A stretch of 64,000 bases of DNA from Sphingobacteriales bacterium (lineage in GTDB: Bacteria; Bacteroidota; Bacteroidia; Chitinophagales; Chitinophagaceae). The notes below the pieces were generated by a model. It saw only the letters and a list, made by a program, of their open reading frames with translations. It had not been told where the DNA came from and did not search any database. Made by a program: the position numbers and the translations under genes. This document shows positions 9,290 through 20,159 of the stretch, piece after piece. The first letter of the stretch is position 1, and the number at the start of each line of letters is the position of its first letter. The stretch covers positions 220,501 through 284,500 of the forward strand of contig SEFT01000003.1 in NCBI GenBank assembly GCA_004144175.1, given 5' to 3'.

Positions 9290-12200
9290 ATCTCATGTTT
9301 CTGATAGTCAATTTTACTATGGTTCCTGTTTCCGGTGCTTGCTTGTCTATATAGTCTACCTCAATATCCATCTGCTCGTACTTCCGGAACAAATCTATTA
9401 ATTCTTCTGTCAATTTACTACCATAAGACTCATACTCTGCTACACTTTCCCGCTTCAATTCCTTCGCCCGCTCTCTACCAATTCCATTATCATCAATATA
9501 ACAATTTAACTCGTTACTTGACTTCCCTTGTTCAAACTTTAGTTTGAGTAGACCACCGTCTCCCCTATGAAAAAGTCCGTGATTGATTGCATTCTCTACC
9601 AATGGTTGTAGCAACAATGAGGGTATTTGTATGCTATCTACCGGGATACGCTTATCCACTTCTACTATATAATCAAATTTATTTTCGAAGCGTACGCGTT
9701 GCAATTCTACATAATTATTAAGTATTTCCAACTCTTCAGATAATACCGTATAACGGTTTCGCGACGCCTTTAAGTATGAACGTAATAACCTGGAAAATTT
9801 GCTGACATGATTGTACGCCTCATCAATTTTTTTCTTGTTTATGAAGTACAGCGCCGAACTAAGGGTATTGAAAATGAAATGCGGATTGATTTGCGCATGT
9901 ATTGCTCTCAACTCCAGCTCAACCTGCATTCTCTTCTTCTCATTTGAACTTGCTATTGTTGTCCGTGTGACCAATATTACCAACAGCAATATCACAACAA
10001 GAAGCACAATGCCCGCTAACAAGAATATAGTATGCCAAACAGATGTCTGATACCAATAGGGAACTTTGTAAATGTAAAAGCTATAGTGCTTGCTCTTCCA
10101 GATATTATCCTCTACTCTGCAATAAACCTTTTCGTACACACCCGGCGCTACCGACGCTATAAATAATTCACCGGAGGATGTCTGATGCCATTCACGATCT
10201 TTATTCAACATATAGCTATACATGCGTCCCCCTTTTCCCAAATAATTAATGTAATCAAGACTAATCCTATCCGTTTCAGACGTTACCCTAATAGTGTCGT
10301 CAACATCTACACGGACAACAGACGCAGACGTTTGTACGAACATTCTTTCGCTCCATATCTGTGACTTATTACCGGAGCCACTCTTCAGTTTCTGAATGTC
10401 AGTCGAAAAAAATCCTTTGTTTGTGTGCATAAGAAGCCCGCCACGCGCGCTATGGCAAAGGCTATGTAGCCGGTTGTAATATTGGGTTTTTACATTTGGA
10501 GTATAACGAAACTCTGATACACGCAACGGGCCATAAACGTCCGCTAACGCGACACCGAAAACATCTGCAATCAAAATAACATTGTTAACTATGGCCATCT
10601 TAGCATCTGCAATACTCGCATTTATAGCAATAACCTTATACAACCCTATGGCCGCGTTATATACTATAAGCTGATGAGCAAACTGCAGAAAGATATTTCC
10701 AAATCTGTCACCTGACACACCATTGAGCGCAAATAAATTAAGTGTATTAAGAATTTCATTATCCAGCACCTTAAACTCATCGGTGGCTGGGTTCAGTACT
10801 CCAAGCCTACCTTTGTTGTAAACCCAATAACGGTCGCTTGTACTATCGTAATAAAGCCCTGTATACCTAGATGCATCTATTACCTTTATTACCATGCTAT
10901 CCTGGTACGAGATTATTGAGCGGAGCCCATAGAACCCGATGCTATACATCTTGTCTTTTGAATAGCAATGGATGCTTGACATAGACTTTAGCGATTCATT
11001 TTTATTTACCCCGGTTAGTTCTCTTCGTTTGTTATAGTTTATACCACCTGTATTTATCTCATAAAATTGTTTCGAATGATCTATCCATGGTTCTAACGTC
11101 GCATTCCGGGTTATGCGCCTTATATCATCGATGAGGACAACAAGCACAGAATTATTTGGCCCGTCGGCGACAGCCATTACGTTCTCTCCAATATGTGTCC
11201 TCATTAAAATATTACCGGTACTATCCATCGCCATCAGTTGCAAATCCACCTCATCGTACCACCATGACGAACCATCTCTTAACTGGCCCACTTTGTGTGC
11301 GTTCGCGAGCGCTGCATTTAAGTCATGCTTTTGTGCAAATACATTTCGATTAGCATACACCAGATAACATCCTTTCGAAGATGTTGTATACCATTCATTG
11401 TTGCTCTTATCTGTGAAGTGATAAGTAAGTTGTGCATGGTTCGGTAGAATATTCTGATATGGTTTGGCTGATAGTAAATGAAACTCTTTGCTTAAGATGT
11501 ATTGCTTTCGATTTGTAATAACATTGAATCGGTCATTTAGAGCATATATCAAATATATCTTCTCCATTTCGCCTGCGCCAAACTCCCTAATACTTTTTGT
11601 AGCAGATTGACCAGTCTTTAGATCCAGCCACAACAAAGAATCTCCTCCCCTTTTGTAATGAATCCTATTGTAACCGACAAACTGCGAGGTTGATGTATTT
11701 GCTTTAGCGATACTGGCCCAGTCCTTTACTCTATGCACGCTCTTTATCCCCGCGGGTGTCGGTTTATAAAAGACAATGTCAGGTGCCTGCTGCATCAAGA
11801 CACTGTCACCAATTATGTTTGTAAGGTTCGTAATATCATGAAAAGTCTTTACAACATTGTTCGTACTATCTATAACGTATAGATCTTCGTTTATATGCAC
11901 ATTAGAGCTTGCAGTGATATACACATACCCTGCCTGTTCATTCAAGGTACGTATCTTAGTAGCTACACCCTTTGTTTCGATTGCCACTTTATTGTACACA
12001 TCATTTTTTATAAATCCCACCTCATAGCCGTAAGTACCCAACCACTTGCGACCATAAGAATCCTCATAGCAATTCCATACATCTGACGAGGGGAGGCCTG
12101 TTGACGAGTTGAATAATTTGAACGTATAACCGTTATACTTTACAATTCCATTATCAGTAAATATCCATATATACCCATGCCGATCCTGATAGACATAATA

Positions 12201-12326
12201 CACATGGTCTGATGGAAGATCATTTGTTATGCTCAGGTGTGTTAGGACTAGACTGTCCTGCGTATTTGCATGGACTCCACTTGCAACCAATTGCAACAAC
12301 AAAATAAAGATGAGCCTTAAACTCAT
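9279..12326 (-). CDS. Two-component sensor kinase: Reg_prop propeller, Y_Y_Y-like domain, TM, LytS-type histidine kinase (start probably MSLRLIF; ORF extends to 12359)
   Basis: DRHGYIWIFTDNGIVKYNG propeller repeat, single TM, RAIHAQINPHFIFNTLSSALYFI, LLQPLVENAINHGL. Confidence 0.93.
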   Translation of the reverse strand: MSLRLIFILLLQLVASGVHANTQDSLVLTHLSITNDLPSDHVYYVYQDRHGYIWIFTDNGIVKYNGYTFKLFNSSTGLPSSDVWNCYEDSYGRKWLGTYGYEVGFIKNDVYNKVAIETKGVATKIRTLNEQAGYVYITASSNVHINEDLYVIDSTNNVVKTFHDITNLTNIIGDSVLMQQAPDIVFYKPTPAGIKSVHRVKDWASIAKANTSTSQFVGYNRIHYKRGGDSLLWLDLKTGQSATKSIREFGAGEMEKIYLIYALNDRFNVITNRKQYILSKEFHLLSAKPYQNILPNHAQLTYHFTDKSNNEWYTTSSKGCYLVYANRNVFAQKHDLNAALANAHKVGQLRDGSSWWYDEVDLQLMAMDSTGNILMRTHIGENVMAVADGPNNSVLVVLIDDIRRITRNATLEPWIDHSKQFYEINTGGINYNKRRELTGVNKNESLKSMSSIHCYSKDKMYSIGFYGLRSIISYQDSMVIKVIDASRYTGLYYDSTSDRYWVYNKGRLGVLNPATDEFKVLDNEILNTLNLFALNGVSGDRFGNIFLQFAHQLIVYNAAIGLYKVIAINASIADAKMAIVNNVILIADVFGVALADVYGPLRVSEFRYTPNVKTQYYNRLHSLCHSARGGLLMHTNKGFFSTDIQKLKSGSGNKSQIWSERMFVQTSASVVRVDVDDTIRVTSETDRISLDYINYLGKGGRMYSYMLNKDREWHQTSSGELFIASVAPGVYEKVYCRVEDNIWKSKHYSFYIYKVPYWYQTSVWHTIFLLAGIVLLVVILLLVILVTRTTIASSNEKKRMQVELELRAIHAQINPHFIFNTLSSALYFINKKKIDEAYNHVSKFSRLLRSYLKASRNRYTVLSEELEILNNYVELQRVRFENKFDYIVEVDKRIPVDSIQIPSLLLQPLVENAINHGLFHRGDGGLLKLKFEQGKSSNELNCYIDDNGIGRERAKELKRESVAEYESYGSKLTEELIDLFRKYEQMDIEVDYIDKQAPETGTIVKLTIRNMRYVA

Positions 12327-12348
12327 ATTAGATGCCTTAGTATACACG

Positions 12349-15300
12349 TCATACCACATACTTCATATTTCGCAACACCAGTTTTACTATTGTGCCGGTA
12401 TCAGGAGCACTTTTATCTATGTACTCCATCTGAATATTCATCTTCTCGTATTTACTAAATAAGTCTATCAATTCTTCAGTGAGTTTAGATCCATAAGAAT
12501 GCCTGTAAACTTCACTGCCCTGTTTCATCTCTTTTGACCTTTCACGGCCTATACCATTATCTTCAATAAAGCATAATAGCTCATCACTGGAATGGCCTTG
12601 CAAAAACCTTATTTGCAAAAGCCCACCTTCCTCCCTATGAAACAAACCATGATTAATTGCGTTTTCTACCAATGGTTGAAGTAATAGCGAAGGTATTTGA
12701 ATACTATCAGTAGGTATGCGTTTATCTATTTCTATAAGATACTCAAATTTATCATTAAATCTGGTCTTTTGGAGATCGATATACTTGCTTAGCATGTCGA
12801 CCTCCTCTGAAAGAATAGTGTAACGATTGCGTGATGACTGAAGGTACAGGCGAAGCAGCTTTGAGAACTTACTGATATGCAGATAGGCTTGCTCAAAATC
12901 TTTCTTGTTGATAAAATACTGTGCAGAACTAAGTGTATTGAAAATGAAATGGGGATTTATCTGGGAATGGATTGCACGTAGCTCCAACTCAACTTGGAGG
13001 CTTCTCTTGGTATTTGCGCGCGCTATAATCTTTCTTGTTATTAATATTGCTATAAGTATAGCAGAGAAAAACAACAGAACCCCGCCTGCCCAGAAGGCAA
13101 TTCGCCAACCAATAGTTTGGTACCAATGTGGAATCCTGTAAACGTAAAATATTTGCTCATTGCTTTTAAATAACTCGTCTTTCACACTGCAGGTAAGTGC
13201 ACACAGCTTGCCAGGCTGCAACTCGGCCAATGATATTTCGCCTATCGAACTTTCACGCAAGGGCTCGTCGCCAAGCCTGTAGGTTATTGATCGATTTCCT
13301 TTACCATAGTAGTTAATATAATCTATGCTCAACTGGGTGATATTGGCATGTATCTTTATCGTATCACCGGCTGAAAGTCTTTTTTGATAAGGCCTTGTCA
13401 ATACTAAGTGGCCGAATGCGGTTGCAGAGGTAAAATGACTTGCCGAACGCAACTTGAACAAACCTTTATCTGTGTTTAGTAAAAGGGAATCTCCGACACT
13501 TAAAGCATCGTATATAAGGTTATAATTTTGAGACCTGATATTGGGTATTATCCTAAACCTGGAAAAAGATAATGGACCGTCTACTGTTGTATAAGCAACA
13601 CCAAATTTCCCTGCTATATAAACAGTGCTCTTACCTAAAATTATCCTGGAGTCGGTCAGGTTTGCTTTGATCTGAAGAAATTTGCAACTAAGCTTCTTCA
13701 AATTGACCACAAGTACCGATCTGCCGTCATAAACATAGATATTCCCAAATCTATCTGATGCAAGCTTCGAAATCGAATTGACACCAAGTGAACTTAGCGA
13801 TGAAACACTTATGCTCGTGAACTTGTTTGTACCCGGCTGCAGGACAAGGATGCCATTTTCGTGATAAGCAAAATAATTATTGCTGACGGAATCGTATACC
13901 AGGTCTTTATACTTGCTAAAGTCAAAACCCTGCGCGCGATAAGTTTTACCATCATACCTGATTTCCATAAAGCCAAATGCCGTAAGGAAATAAAAATGAC
14001 CTGGGCGATATTCATGTATTTTTTTAATACCGCCCCACAAAAACGATTCGGCACCATCTTTCATGCGTTCCCATCCGGCAGAGTCTGTGTTTACGTATGC
14101 CCGGTAAAAAGAACCGGCAATATTATGTACGATTACCGGTTTTGATGTGTCGAAGATGTAGTTCGCTATTGATAAACGTGGAGCAACCTCCACTGCATTA
14201 TCAGAGAGCCCCAAAAGAAGATTGCCGCTAAGGTTTGCACCTGTACCTATAATGTTAGACATACTTATATCGGAAATAACCTTACCACGCTTGTCTAAAC
14301 CCATCAGACGCAGAAGCTGCTCATTATACCACCAATAAACGCTATCACGGGACCTTCCCTTGTAGCTGTAGTCTTTCAAAGTTGGCATATCTCGTATAGG
14401 TACAAAGTCTGCTTCTGTTTTATATACGTGGAAGCATCCTGTAGCCTTGGTACTTATCCATTGGCTACCATCTTTGGAAAAATGCTGGAATGTTATTTGG
14501 CCCTGCCCTTCCAGCATTTTATTGCATGGTGTACGCCCGATAAACTTAAAGTTTTTGTCGAGCCTGATAACTGATTTGTTGGTGACTATATAAAATACAT
14601 CCGCCTTTACATATACAAGATATACCAGTTCATCATTATCAGCACCCCAGGCTGCTAACGGCACTTTTTTATATTCGCAACGATTGAGATTGGCTAAAAC
14701 TATTTCCTTAGCCCGTGCATCCGATGAACGAGAATAAAATACAATAGTTTTATTGGAGGTCCAACCGCAACGCGAATAGGCAAATTCCAAAACAGACCCA
14801 CATAGTGGTTTTCGCTTAATACCGGCGGGAGTGTAATAGTAGCTTGTATAAACGCGGTCTTCTCCCACCAATATCTGGGGAAAAAGGTTAAGCAAAAGCA
14901 CCCTGCCGTCGAAGGGGATTCTTTTAAGAAGCCGCTGTTTATCGAATACGCAAACGAAGTTTTCTTTTCCTACAAGAATGTGCACATAGGTTATCCCTTT
15001 GTTACTGAAAACTGCCCTCACCATTTTGGCTACGTTTTTGTCAGGCAGTTCTACACTATGGTACTTATCGTCTTTTATATAGCCAATCTCATGTCCATAT
15101 GTATGTATCCACAATCTCCCCACCGAGTCTTCACTGAGGTACCATATGTCATTTGTAGGCAAACCTGCTGACATATTAAACATAGTGAAACTATACCCAT
15201 TATACTTTACAATGCCCTTGTCTGTCAGTATCCAAATATAACCCTTCCGATCTTCTACAATACTATACACATAGTTAGATGGCAACCCATCGTCTGCTGT

Positions 15301-15519
15301 GAAGTGTGTATATTCTGCTTTGCCGTTATACCCTGCGTACACAGGCGTAGAAAACATCGCCACAAGGCAAAAAATGGCTGTAGTCGTTACCACTGGTACC
15401 CGATGATTGCAGTGATTGTCATAGCGTGCAAACAGGCATTTTATGTACGCGCTCAAGGTAATAACGAAGAGGGGGAAACACATGCTACAGAAAGGGATAA
15501 GGTAAATGATTCTGGTCAT
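12349..15519 (-). CDS. Paralogous sensor kinase (Reg_prop/Y_Y_Y-like/LytS type)
   Basis: DRKGYIWILTDKGIVKYNG, RAIHSQINPHFIFNTLSSAQYFI, LLQPLVENAINHGLFHREEGG; collinear with the 9279..12326 protein. Confidence 0.93.
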   Translation of the reverse strand: MTRIIYLIPFCSMCFPLFVITLSAYIKCLFARYDNHCNHRVPVVTTTAIFCLVAMFSTPVYAGYNGKAEYTHFTADDGLPSNYVYSIVEDRKGYIWILTDKGIVKYNGYSFTMFNMSAGLPTNDIWYLSEDSVGRLWIHTYGHEIGYIKDDKYHSVELPDKNVAKMVRAVFSNKGITYVHILVGKENFVCVFDKQRLLKRIPFDGRVLLLNLFPQILVGEDRVYTSYYYTPAGIKRKPLCGSVLEFAYSRCGWTSNKTIVFYSRSSDARAKEIVLANLNRCEYKKVPLAAWGADNDELVYLVYVKADVFYIVTNKSVIRLDKNFKFIGRTPCNKMLEGQGQITFQHFSKDGSQWISTKATGCFHVYKTEADFVPIRDMPTLKDYSYKGRSRDSVYWWYNEQLLRLMGLDKRGKVISDISMSNIIGTGANLSGNLLLGLSDNAVEVAPRLSIANYIFDTSKPVIVHNIAGSFYRAYVNTDSAGWERMKDGAESFLWGGIKKIHEYRPGHFYFLTAFGFMEIRYDGKTYRAQGFDFSKYKDLVYDSVSNNYFAYHENGILVLQPGTNKFTSISVSSLSSLGVNSISKLASDRFGNIYVYDGRSVLVVNLKKLSCKFLQIKANLTDSRIILGKSTVYIAGKFGVAYTTVDGPLSFSRFRIIPNIRSQNYNLIYDALSVGDSLLLNTDKGLFKLRSASHFTSATAFGHLVLTRPYQKRLSAGDTIKIHANITQLSIDYINYYGKGNRSITYRLGDEPLRESSIGEISLAELQPGKLCALTCSVKDELFKSNEQIFYVYRIPHWYQTIGWRIAFWAGGVLLFFSAILIAILITRKIIARANTKRSLQVELELRAIHSQINPHFIFNTLSSAQYFINKKDFEQAYLHISKFSKLLRLYLQSSRNRYTILSEEVDMLSKYIDLQKTRFNDKFEYLIEIDKRIPTDSIQIPSLLLQPLVENAINHGLFHREEGGLLQIRFLQGHSSDELLCFIEDNGIGRERSKEMKQGSEVYRHSYGSKLTEELIDLFSKYEKMNIQMEYIDKSAPDTGTIVKLVLRNMKYVV

Positions 15520-15589
15520 CTTTACAATGCACCCTAGTCTATTTATCTAACTTTACCCGACGCATTGCTAAGCAAAAATAAAAAATACA

Positions 15590-15988
15590 ATGATAAAGAA
15601 TGATATAACTACCGGAGAAGATATAGAGAACCTTGTGAATAGCTTTTATAGTAGAGCAAGAGCAGATGAAACCATAGGGCCTGTGTTCAATACGATCATC
15701 GGCGACAATTGGTCTCACCATCTCCCGGTGATGTATCAATTTTGGGAGATGATCGCTTTCGGTAAACAGGATTACAGTGGAAGCCCTATTGGAAAGCATA
15801 TTGCGGTAGATAGAAAAATGCCGTTGACAGAGGCGCATTATCAACGCTGGCTGGAGCTATGGCGCCGGACGGTAGACGATCTGTTTGAAGGAGAGAAGGC
15901 GGAAGAGGTAAAAAAACGAGCAATGCTCATGATACAATTGATAGAGCTGAAGGTGAATACAGCACGTGGCGGAAAATCACTATTTTGA
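15590..15988 (+). CDS. Group III truncated haemoglobin
   Basis: IENLVNSFYSRARADETIGPVFNTIIGDNWSHHLPVMYQFWEMIAFGKQDYSGSPIGKH. Confidence 0.9.
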   Translation: MIKNDITTGEDIENLVNSFYSRARADETIGPVFNTIIGDNWSHHLPVMYQFWEMIAFGKQDYSGSPIGKHIAVDRKMPLTEAHYQRWLELWRRTVDDLFEGEKAEEVKKRAMLMIQLIELKVNTARGGKSLF

Positions 15989-16011
15989 CAAGTAATTGTA
16001 ACTAACCGCTT

Positions 16012-17655
16012 ATGAGCAGTAATACATTCACAATATCAGGCAGACTGATTGACATACTTGATAAGCGCATCTACCCTGTCGAAATCAGTGTCGTGGATGG
16101 CATCATTTCGTCAATAAAAGAGGTAGATGATGTGCCTGAGCGTTATATCATGCCTGGCTTCATCGATGCGCATGTGCATATCGAAAGCTCGATGCTGATA
16201 CCTACGGAATTTGCCAGGCTTGCCGTGGTACATGGTACTGTTGCTACGGCATCCGACCCTCATGAGATAGCCAATGTATGCGGCGTACCGGGAGTGCAAT
16301 ACATGATAGACAACAGTAAGAAGACTCCATTCAATTTCTTCTTCGGCGCCCCATCCTGCGTGCCGGCTACATTCTTCGAAACCGCAGGCGCGCATATAGA
16401 CTCAGCTGCCATTGAAGAGCTAATGGATAACCCGGATATTTGGTATTTAGCCGAAATGATGAATTATCCCGGCGTATTAAATAACGATAAAGAAATACGG
16501 AAGAAAATTGCAGCAGCAAAAAGAGTTAATAAACCTGTCGATGGACACGCGCCCGGTCTTAGAGGTCAGGATGTAGCAAAGTACGCTGCAGCCGGAATAT
16601 CTACCGACCATGAGTGCTTTACCATGGAAGAAGCGCTGGACAAGATAAAGGAAGGGATGCACATCATCATAAGAGAAGGTAGTGCAGCTAAGAATTTTGA
16701 AGCGCTTGCACCACTAATACCGCAATATCCTGATAAGCTGATGTTCTGTAGTGACGACAAACACCCTGATGAACTGGTATTGCATCACATCAATGAACTT
16801 GTGAAGAGAGCACTACAAAAAGGATATGATATTTTCGATGTGCTTCGTATTGCCTGCATCAACCCTATACTGCACTACAATATTCCGGTCGGTATGCTTA
16901 GGGTTGGCGATAAGGCGGACTTTATTGTAGCCTCAAACCTGGATGATTTTACGATTGAACGAACATACCTGAATGGCCAATTGGCTGCTGAAAATAGAGT
17001 GACTTTATTGAAAAGCACAGAAGAGGTACTGATCAACAAATTTAATACACAAAAAAGAAACGCTGCAGACTTTGTGATTGTATCAAACGGCGCGAAATCC
17101 ATCAGAGTGATTGAAGCACTGGAAGGGCAACTCATTACCAATGAGTTGGTACTGCCGGTTAAAGAAGAAGATGGTTTTTTGGTTAGCAATACTGAAAATG
17201 ACGCATTGAAAATATGCGTGGTAAACAGGTATACGCCTGATACTCGTCCGGCAGTCGCCTTTATCAAAAATTTCGGACTGAAACAAGGAGCATTAGCGTC
17301 TACCATTGCTCACGATTGCCATAATATAATAGTGGTAGGCGTAGATGATGCGTCAATAGCTGCGGCAGTAAATGCACTCATCGAGGTAAAAGGTGGCATC
17401 GCAGTAGCCAAAAACGGAGCGGAGGTTACAACTATGGCCCTACCGGTAGGCGGACTTATGAGCAATGCGGATGGCTACAAGGTGGCGGAAGAGTATTCGG
17501 CTATCGATCGTAAGGCAAAAGAGCTTGGCACAACACTACACGCACCCTTTATGACACTGTCGTTTATGGCGCTCCTGGTGATACCGGACCTTAAGCTAAG
17601 TGACAAAGGACTATTCAGTGGCAAGACATTTTCATTCACGCCGGTGCAAGTATAA
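16012..17655 (+). CDS. ade: Adenine deaminase
   Basis: [45 protein letters not shown] and [16 protein letters not shown]. Confidence 0.96.
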   Translation: MSSNTFTISGRLIDILDKRIYPVEISVVDGIISSIKEVDDVPERYIMPGFIDAHVHIESSMLIPTEFARLAVVHGTVATASDPHEIANVCGVPGVQYMIDNSKKTPFNFFFGAPSCVPATFFETAGAHIDSAAIEELMDNPDIWYLAEMMNYPGVLNNDKEIRKKIAAAKRVNKPVDGHAPGLRGQDVAKYAAAGISTDHECFTMEEALDKIKEGMHIIIREGSAAKNFEALAPLIPQYPDKLMFCSDDKHPDELVLHHINELVKRALQKGYDIFDVLRIACINPILHYNIPVGMLRVGDKADFIVASNLDDFTIERTYLNGQLAAENRVTLLKSTEEVLINKFNTQKRNAADFVIVSNGAKSIRVIEALEGQLITNELVLPVKEEDGFLVSNTENDALKICVVNRYTPDTRPAVAFIKNFGLKQGALASTIAHDCHNIIVVGVDDASIAAAVNALIEVKGGIAVAKNGAEVTTMALPVGGLMSNADGYKVAEEYSAIDRKAKELGTTLHAPFMTLSFMALLVIPDLKLSDKGLFSGKTFSFTPVQV

Positions 17656-17675
17656 TAACCCTTATAGCATAAAAG

Positions 17676-17700
17676 CGAAGCCCCTCTTTGAGGGGCTTCG
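17676..17700. terminator. Bidirectional terminator between convergent ade and aminotransferase
   Basis: CGAAGCCCCTC-ttt-GAGGGGCTTCG flanked by A/T tracts. Confidence 0.8.
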
Positions 17701-17705
17701 TCATC

Positions 17706-18896
17706 TTAGTTTTTATATTGCTTCAAGGCTGCTTCCAGGCAGTCCATCGCGCCGTCTATATCTTCTTTATTCAGTACATATGCAAGGCGCACTTCATTCT
17801 TACCCTTGCCCGGAGTGGCGTAGAAGCCTGCCGCAGGTGCCATCATTACGGTAGCACCATTATGGGAGAAATCTTCGAGCAGCCACTGGCAAAAACATTC
17901 ACTATCCTGTACCGGCAGTGACGCCATAGCATAGAACGCACCGCCCGGCGACGGGCACTTTACACCGTCCATAGCTTGCAGGCGTTTTACCAGCAGATCA
18001 CGGCGTGCATTATATTCAGCATGTACTTCGTCAAAGTAATCTGAAGGCAAGTCTACGGCAGCTTCACCCAGTATCTGCGCAAACGAAGGCGGGCTAAGGC
18101 GGGCCTGTGCAAACTTCATAGCAGCATCCAGCACCTGTTGGTTCTTCGTTACAAATGCACCGATACGGCCACCACATGCACTGTATCTTTTCGAGATGGT
18201 ATCCATCAGAATAGCATGGTCCTCCAGCCCTTCCAGCGAAAGAGCCGAGATATGCTTACGGCCATCGTAGCAAAATTCACGGTATGCCTCGTCGCTGAAT
18301 AGAAACAGGTCGTGTTTTAGACATATCTGCCTAAGTGTCTCCAGCTCATCTTGGCTATATAAGTAACCTGTTGGGTTATTGGGGTTGCATATCATGATAG
18401 CCTTTGTACGCGTAGTAACCGCTTTCTCAAAAGCTTCTATGGACGGCAAAGAAAATCCATCATCGATACCCGATGGTATCGGTACTATCTTAACACCTGC
18501 ACTGGTAGAAAAGCCATTGTAGTTAGCATAGAACGGCTCCGGTATAATGATCTCATCGCCCGGATCAAGGCAGCTCATGATGGCAAATGATATAGCCTCA
18601 GACCCGCCTGTAGTAACGATGATCTGATTATGATTCACCTCCACATTATTGCGCTGGTAGTATGTCACCAGCTTTTTTCGGTAGCTTTCAAAACCCGCAC
18701 TGTGGCTGTACTCGAGCACCTTCATATCGGTATGGCGCACTGCATCCAGTATCGACTGTGGTGTTTCTATATCAGGTTGGCCTATGTTTAGGTGGTATAC
18801 TTTTACTCCCTTTTTCTTTGCAGTTTCTGCGTAAGGAACAAGTTTCCGTATGGGGGACGGCGGCATCAGCGAGCCGCGGTGAGATATTACTGGCAT
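17706..18896 (-). CDS. Pyridoxal phosphate-dependent aminotransferase (class I/II)
   Basis: NIGQPDIETP, ICNPNNPTGYLYS, SDEAYREFCYDG, SISKRYSACGGRIG-like PLP lysine region. Confidence 0.95.
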   Translation of the reverse strand: MPVISHRGSLMPPSPIRKLVPYAETAKKKGVKVYHLNIGQPDIETPQSILDAVRHTDMKVLEYSHSAGFESYRKKLVTYYQRNNVEVNHNQIIVTTGGSEAISFAIMSCLDPGDEIIIPEPFYANYNGFSTSAGVKIVPIPSGIDDGFSLPSIEAFEKAVTTRTKAIMICNPNNPTGYLYSQDELETLRQICLKHDLFLFSDEAYREFCYDGRKHISALSLEGLEDHAILMDTISKRYSACGGRIGAFVTKNQQVLDAAMKFAQARLSPPSFAQILGEAAVDLPSDYFDEVHAEYNARRDLLVKRLQAMDGVKCPSPGGAFYAMASLPVQDSECFCQWLLEDFSHNGATVMMAPAAGFYATPGKGKNEVRLAYVLNKEDIDGAMDCLEAALKQYKN

Positions 18897-18900
18897 GGCG

Positions 18901-18908
18901 CAAAATTA
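18901..18908 (-). promoter_or_regulatory. TAATTTTG -7-type element 4 nt upstream of aminotransferase ATG
   Basis: Plus-strand CAAAATTA matches reverse of TAnnTTTG; no clear -33 TTTG seen. Confidence 0.4.
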
Positions 18909-18943
18909 GAAAAGTATGCACTTATTTGCACATGCCTGAAATA

Positions 18944-18974
18944 AAAATAGCCTGCAACATGTGCAGACTATTTT
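18944..18974 (-). terminator. Hairpin downstream of the DUF1573 pair
   Basis: AAAATAG(c)CTGCA-loop-TGCAG(a)CTATTTT with one mismatch. Confidence 0.55.
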
Positions 18975-18995
18975 AAAATATCTAAAGCGTATTGC

Positions 18996-19427
18996 TTAGT
19001 TCTTGTTGGTAGGTGCTCCCGGTTCGGCAGCTACTACAGTACCTTTAATGTGCAGTTCATAACGCTCTTTACCATCGGGTACAAATGCGTTTGATTGAAT
19101 GTATACATCTTTCGTAAAAGGAGATACGCGGCCTTGCGTATTGTAGTTTACAGTGATCTTACCTTTTTTACCAGGCAGGATCGGCTCTTTAGGCCATTCA
19201 GGAGTGGTACAACCGCAGCTTGCAGATGCGCTTTGGATGATCAAAGGCTCTTTACCTACGTTGGTAAACTCAAATACGTGCGTAGCTACCGGTCCTTCTT
19301 TCAGGGTACCGAAGTCATACGTATCATTCTTGTCAGTAAACTTAAACTGCGGCATGTTCTTGTTTGCCTGAGCATAAGCGCCCATAAATCCGATTGCCAG
19401 CAATAGTGTAACAAATAAACGTTTCAT
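18996..19427 (-). CDS. DUF1573 domain-containing exported protein
   Basis: Signal peptide; THVFEFTNVGKEPLIIQSASASCGCTTPEWPKEPILPGKKGKITVNYNTQGR. Confidence 0.92.
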   Translation of the reverse strand: MKRLFVTLLLAIGFMGAYAQANKNMPQFKFTDKNDTYDFGTLKEGPVATHVFEFTNVGKEPLIIQSASASCGCTTPEWPKEPILPGKKGKITVNYNTQGRVSPFTKDVYIQSNAFVPDGKERYELHIKGTVVAAEPGAPTNKN

Positions 19428-19455
19428 AAAAATCTATATATTCTTTTGTTTGTTA

Positions 19456-20013
19456 TTAATTCGTCTTAAGCATTGAAGTGTTCTGAGGAACCGAGGTTTC
19501 AGGTGCCTTCTCTACGTTACCTTTAATAGTCAGGATTTTAGTACCGCCATTCGTAAGTACGGTAATGTTCTTGGTAAACGGACCAGGACGACCTGTCGTA
19601 GCATAAGAAGCTTTGATAGCAGCTGTTTTACCGGGCAGAATCGGCTCTTTAGGCCATGTAGGAGTAGTGCATCCGCAGCTTGCGTGTACCTGGCTGATGA
19701 TAATTGGTTCCTTACCTTTATTGGTGAAGGTAAACTCATACTCAGCGGCCGGGCCTTCTGCTACAGTTTTAAAATCATGCTCTTCTGTATTGAAGCTCAA
19801 CATATTCACATCACCTGTAGTACCTGCAGGGTTGGGCGCTACAACCGGAGTAGCGGTAACAGCAGGAGCCTTTGCCGTAGCTTTTGCACCTTTTACCGGC
19901 TTTGCCGCCGGAGTACCATGATTATGTCCGTCATGTTCGTTATGCGCATGCTGCGCCATTGCTGCACTACCTGCAAGCAGCACTACACCAAGTGATAGAA
20001 GTACTTTTTTCAT
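19456..20013 (-). CDS. DUF1573 domain-containing exported protein with His-rich N-terminal segment (start probably MKKVLLS, inside ORF 19456..20049)
   Basis: EYEFTFTNKGKEPIIISQVHASCGCTTPTWPKEPILPGK; HAHNEHDGHNHG after the signal peptide. Confidence 0.9.
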   Translation of the reverse strand: MKKVLLSLGVVLLAGSAAMAQHAHNEHDGHNHGTPAAKPVKGAKATAKAPAVTATPVVAPNPAGTTGDVNMLSFNTEEHDFKTVAEGPAAEYEFTFTNKGKEPIIISQVHASCGCTTPTWPKEPILPGKTAAIKASYATTGRPGPFTKNITVLTNGGTKILTIKGNVEKAPETSVPQNTSMLKTN

Positions 20014-20046
20014 ATTTTTCGAATTTTTTAGTTGTTTCGGGGAATA

Positions 20047-20054
20047 CAAATTTA
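20047..20054 (-). promoter_or_regulatory. TAAATTTG -7-type element upstream of the DUF1573 pair
   Basis: Plus-strand CAAATTTA; CAAA (-33-like) at 20071-20074 with a short 16-nt spacer. Confidence 0.4.
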
Positions 20055-20159
20055 ATAACTAAGACATATTCAAACCACCTGGGGTTTGTTAATCATTCCC
20101 AAAATTAGCATTTTTTTCTCCTATATATTAATAGCCAATTATCAATATTTACAGCCCAT

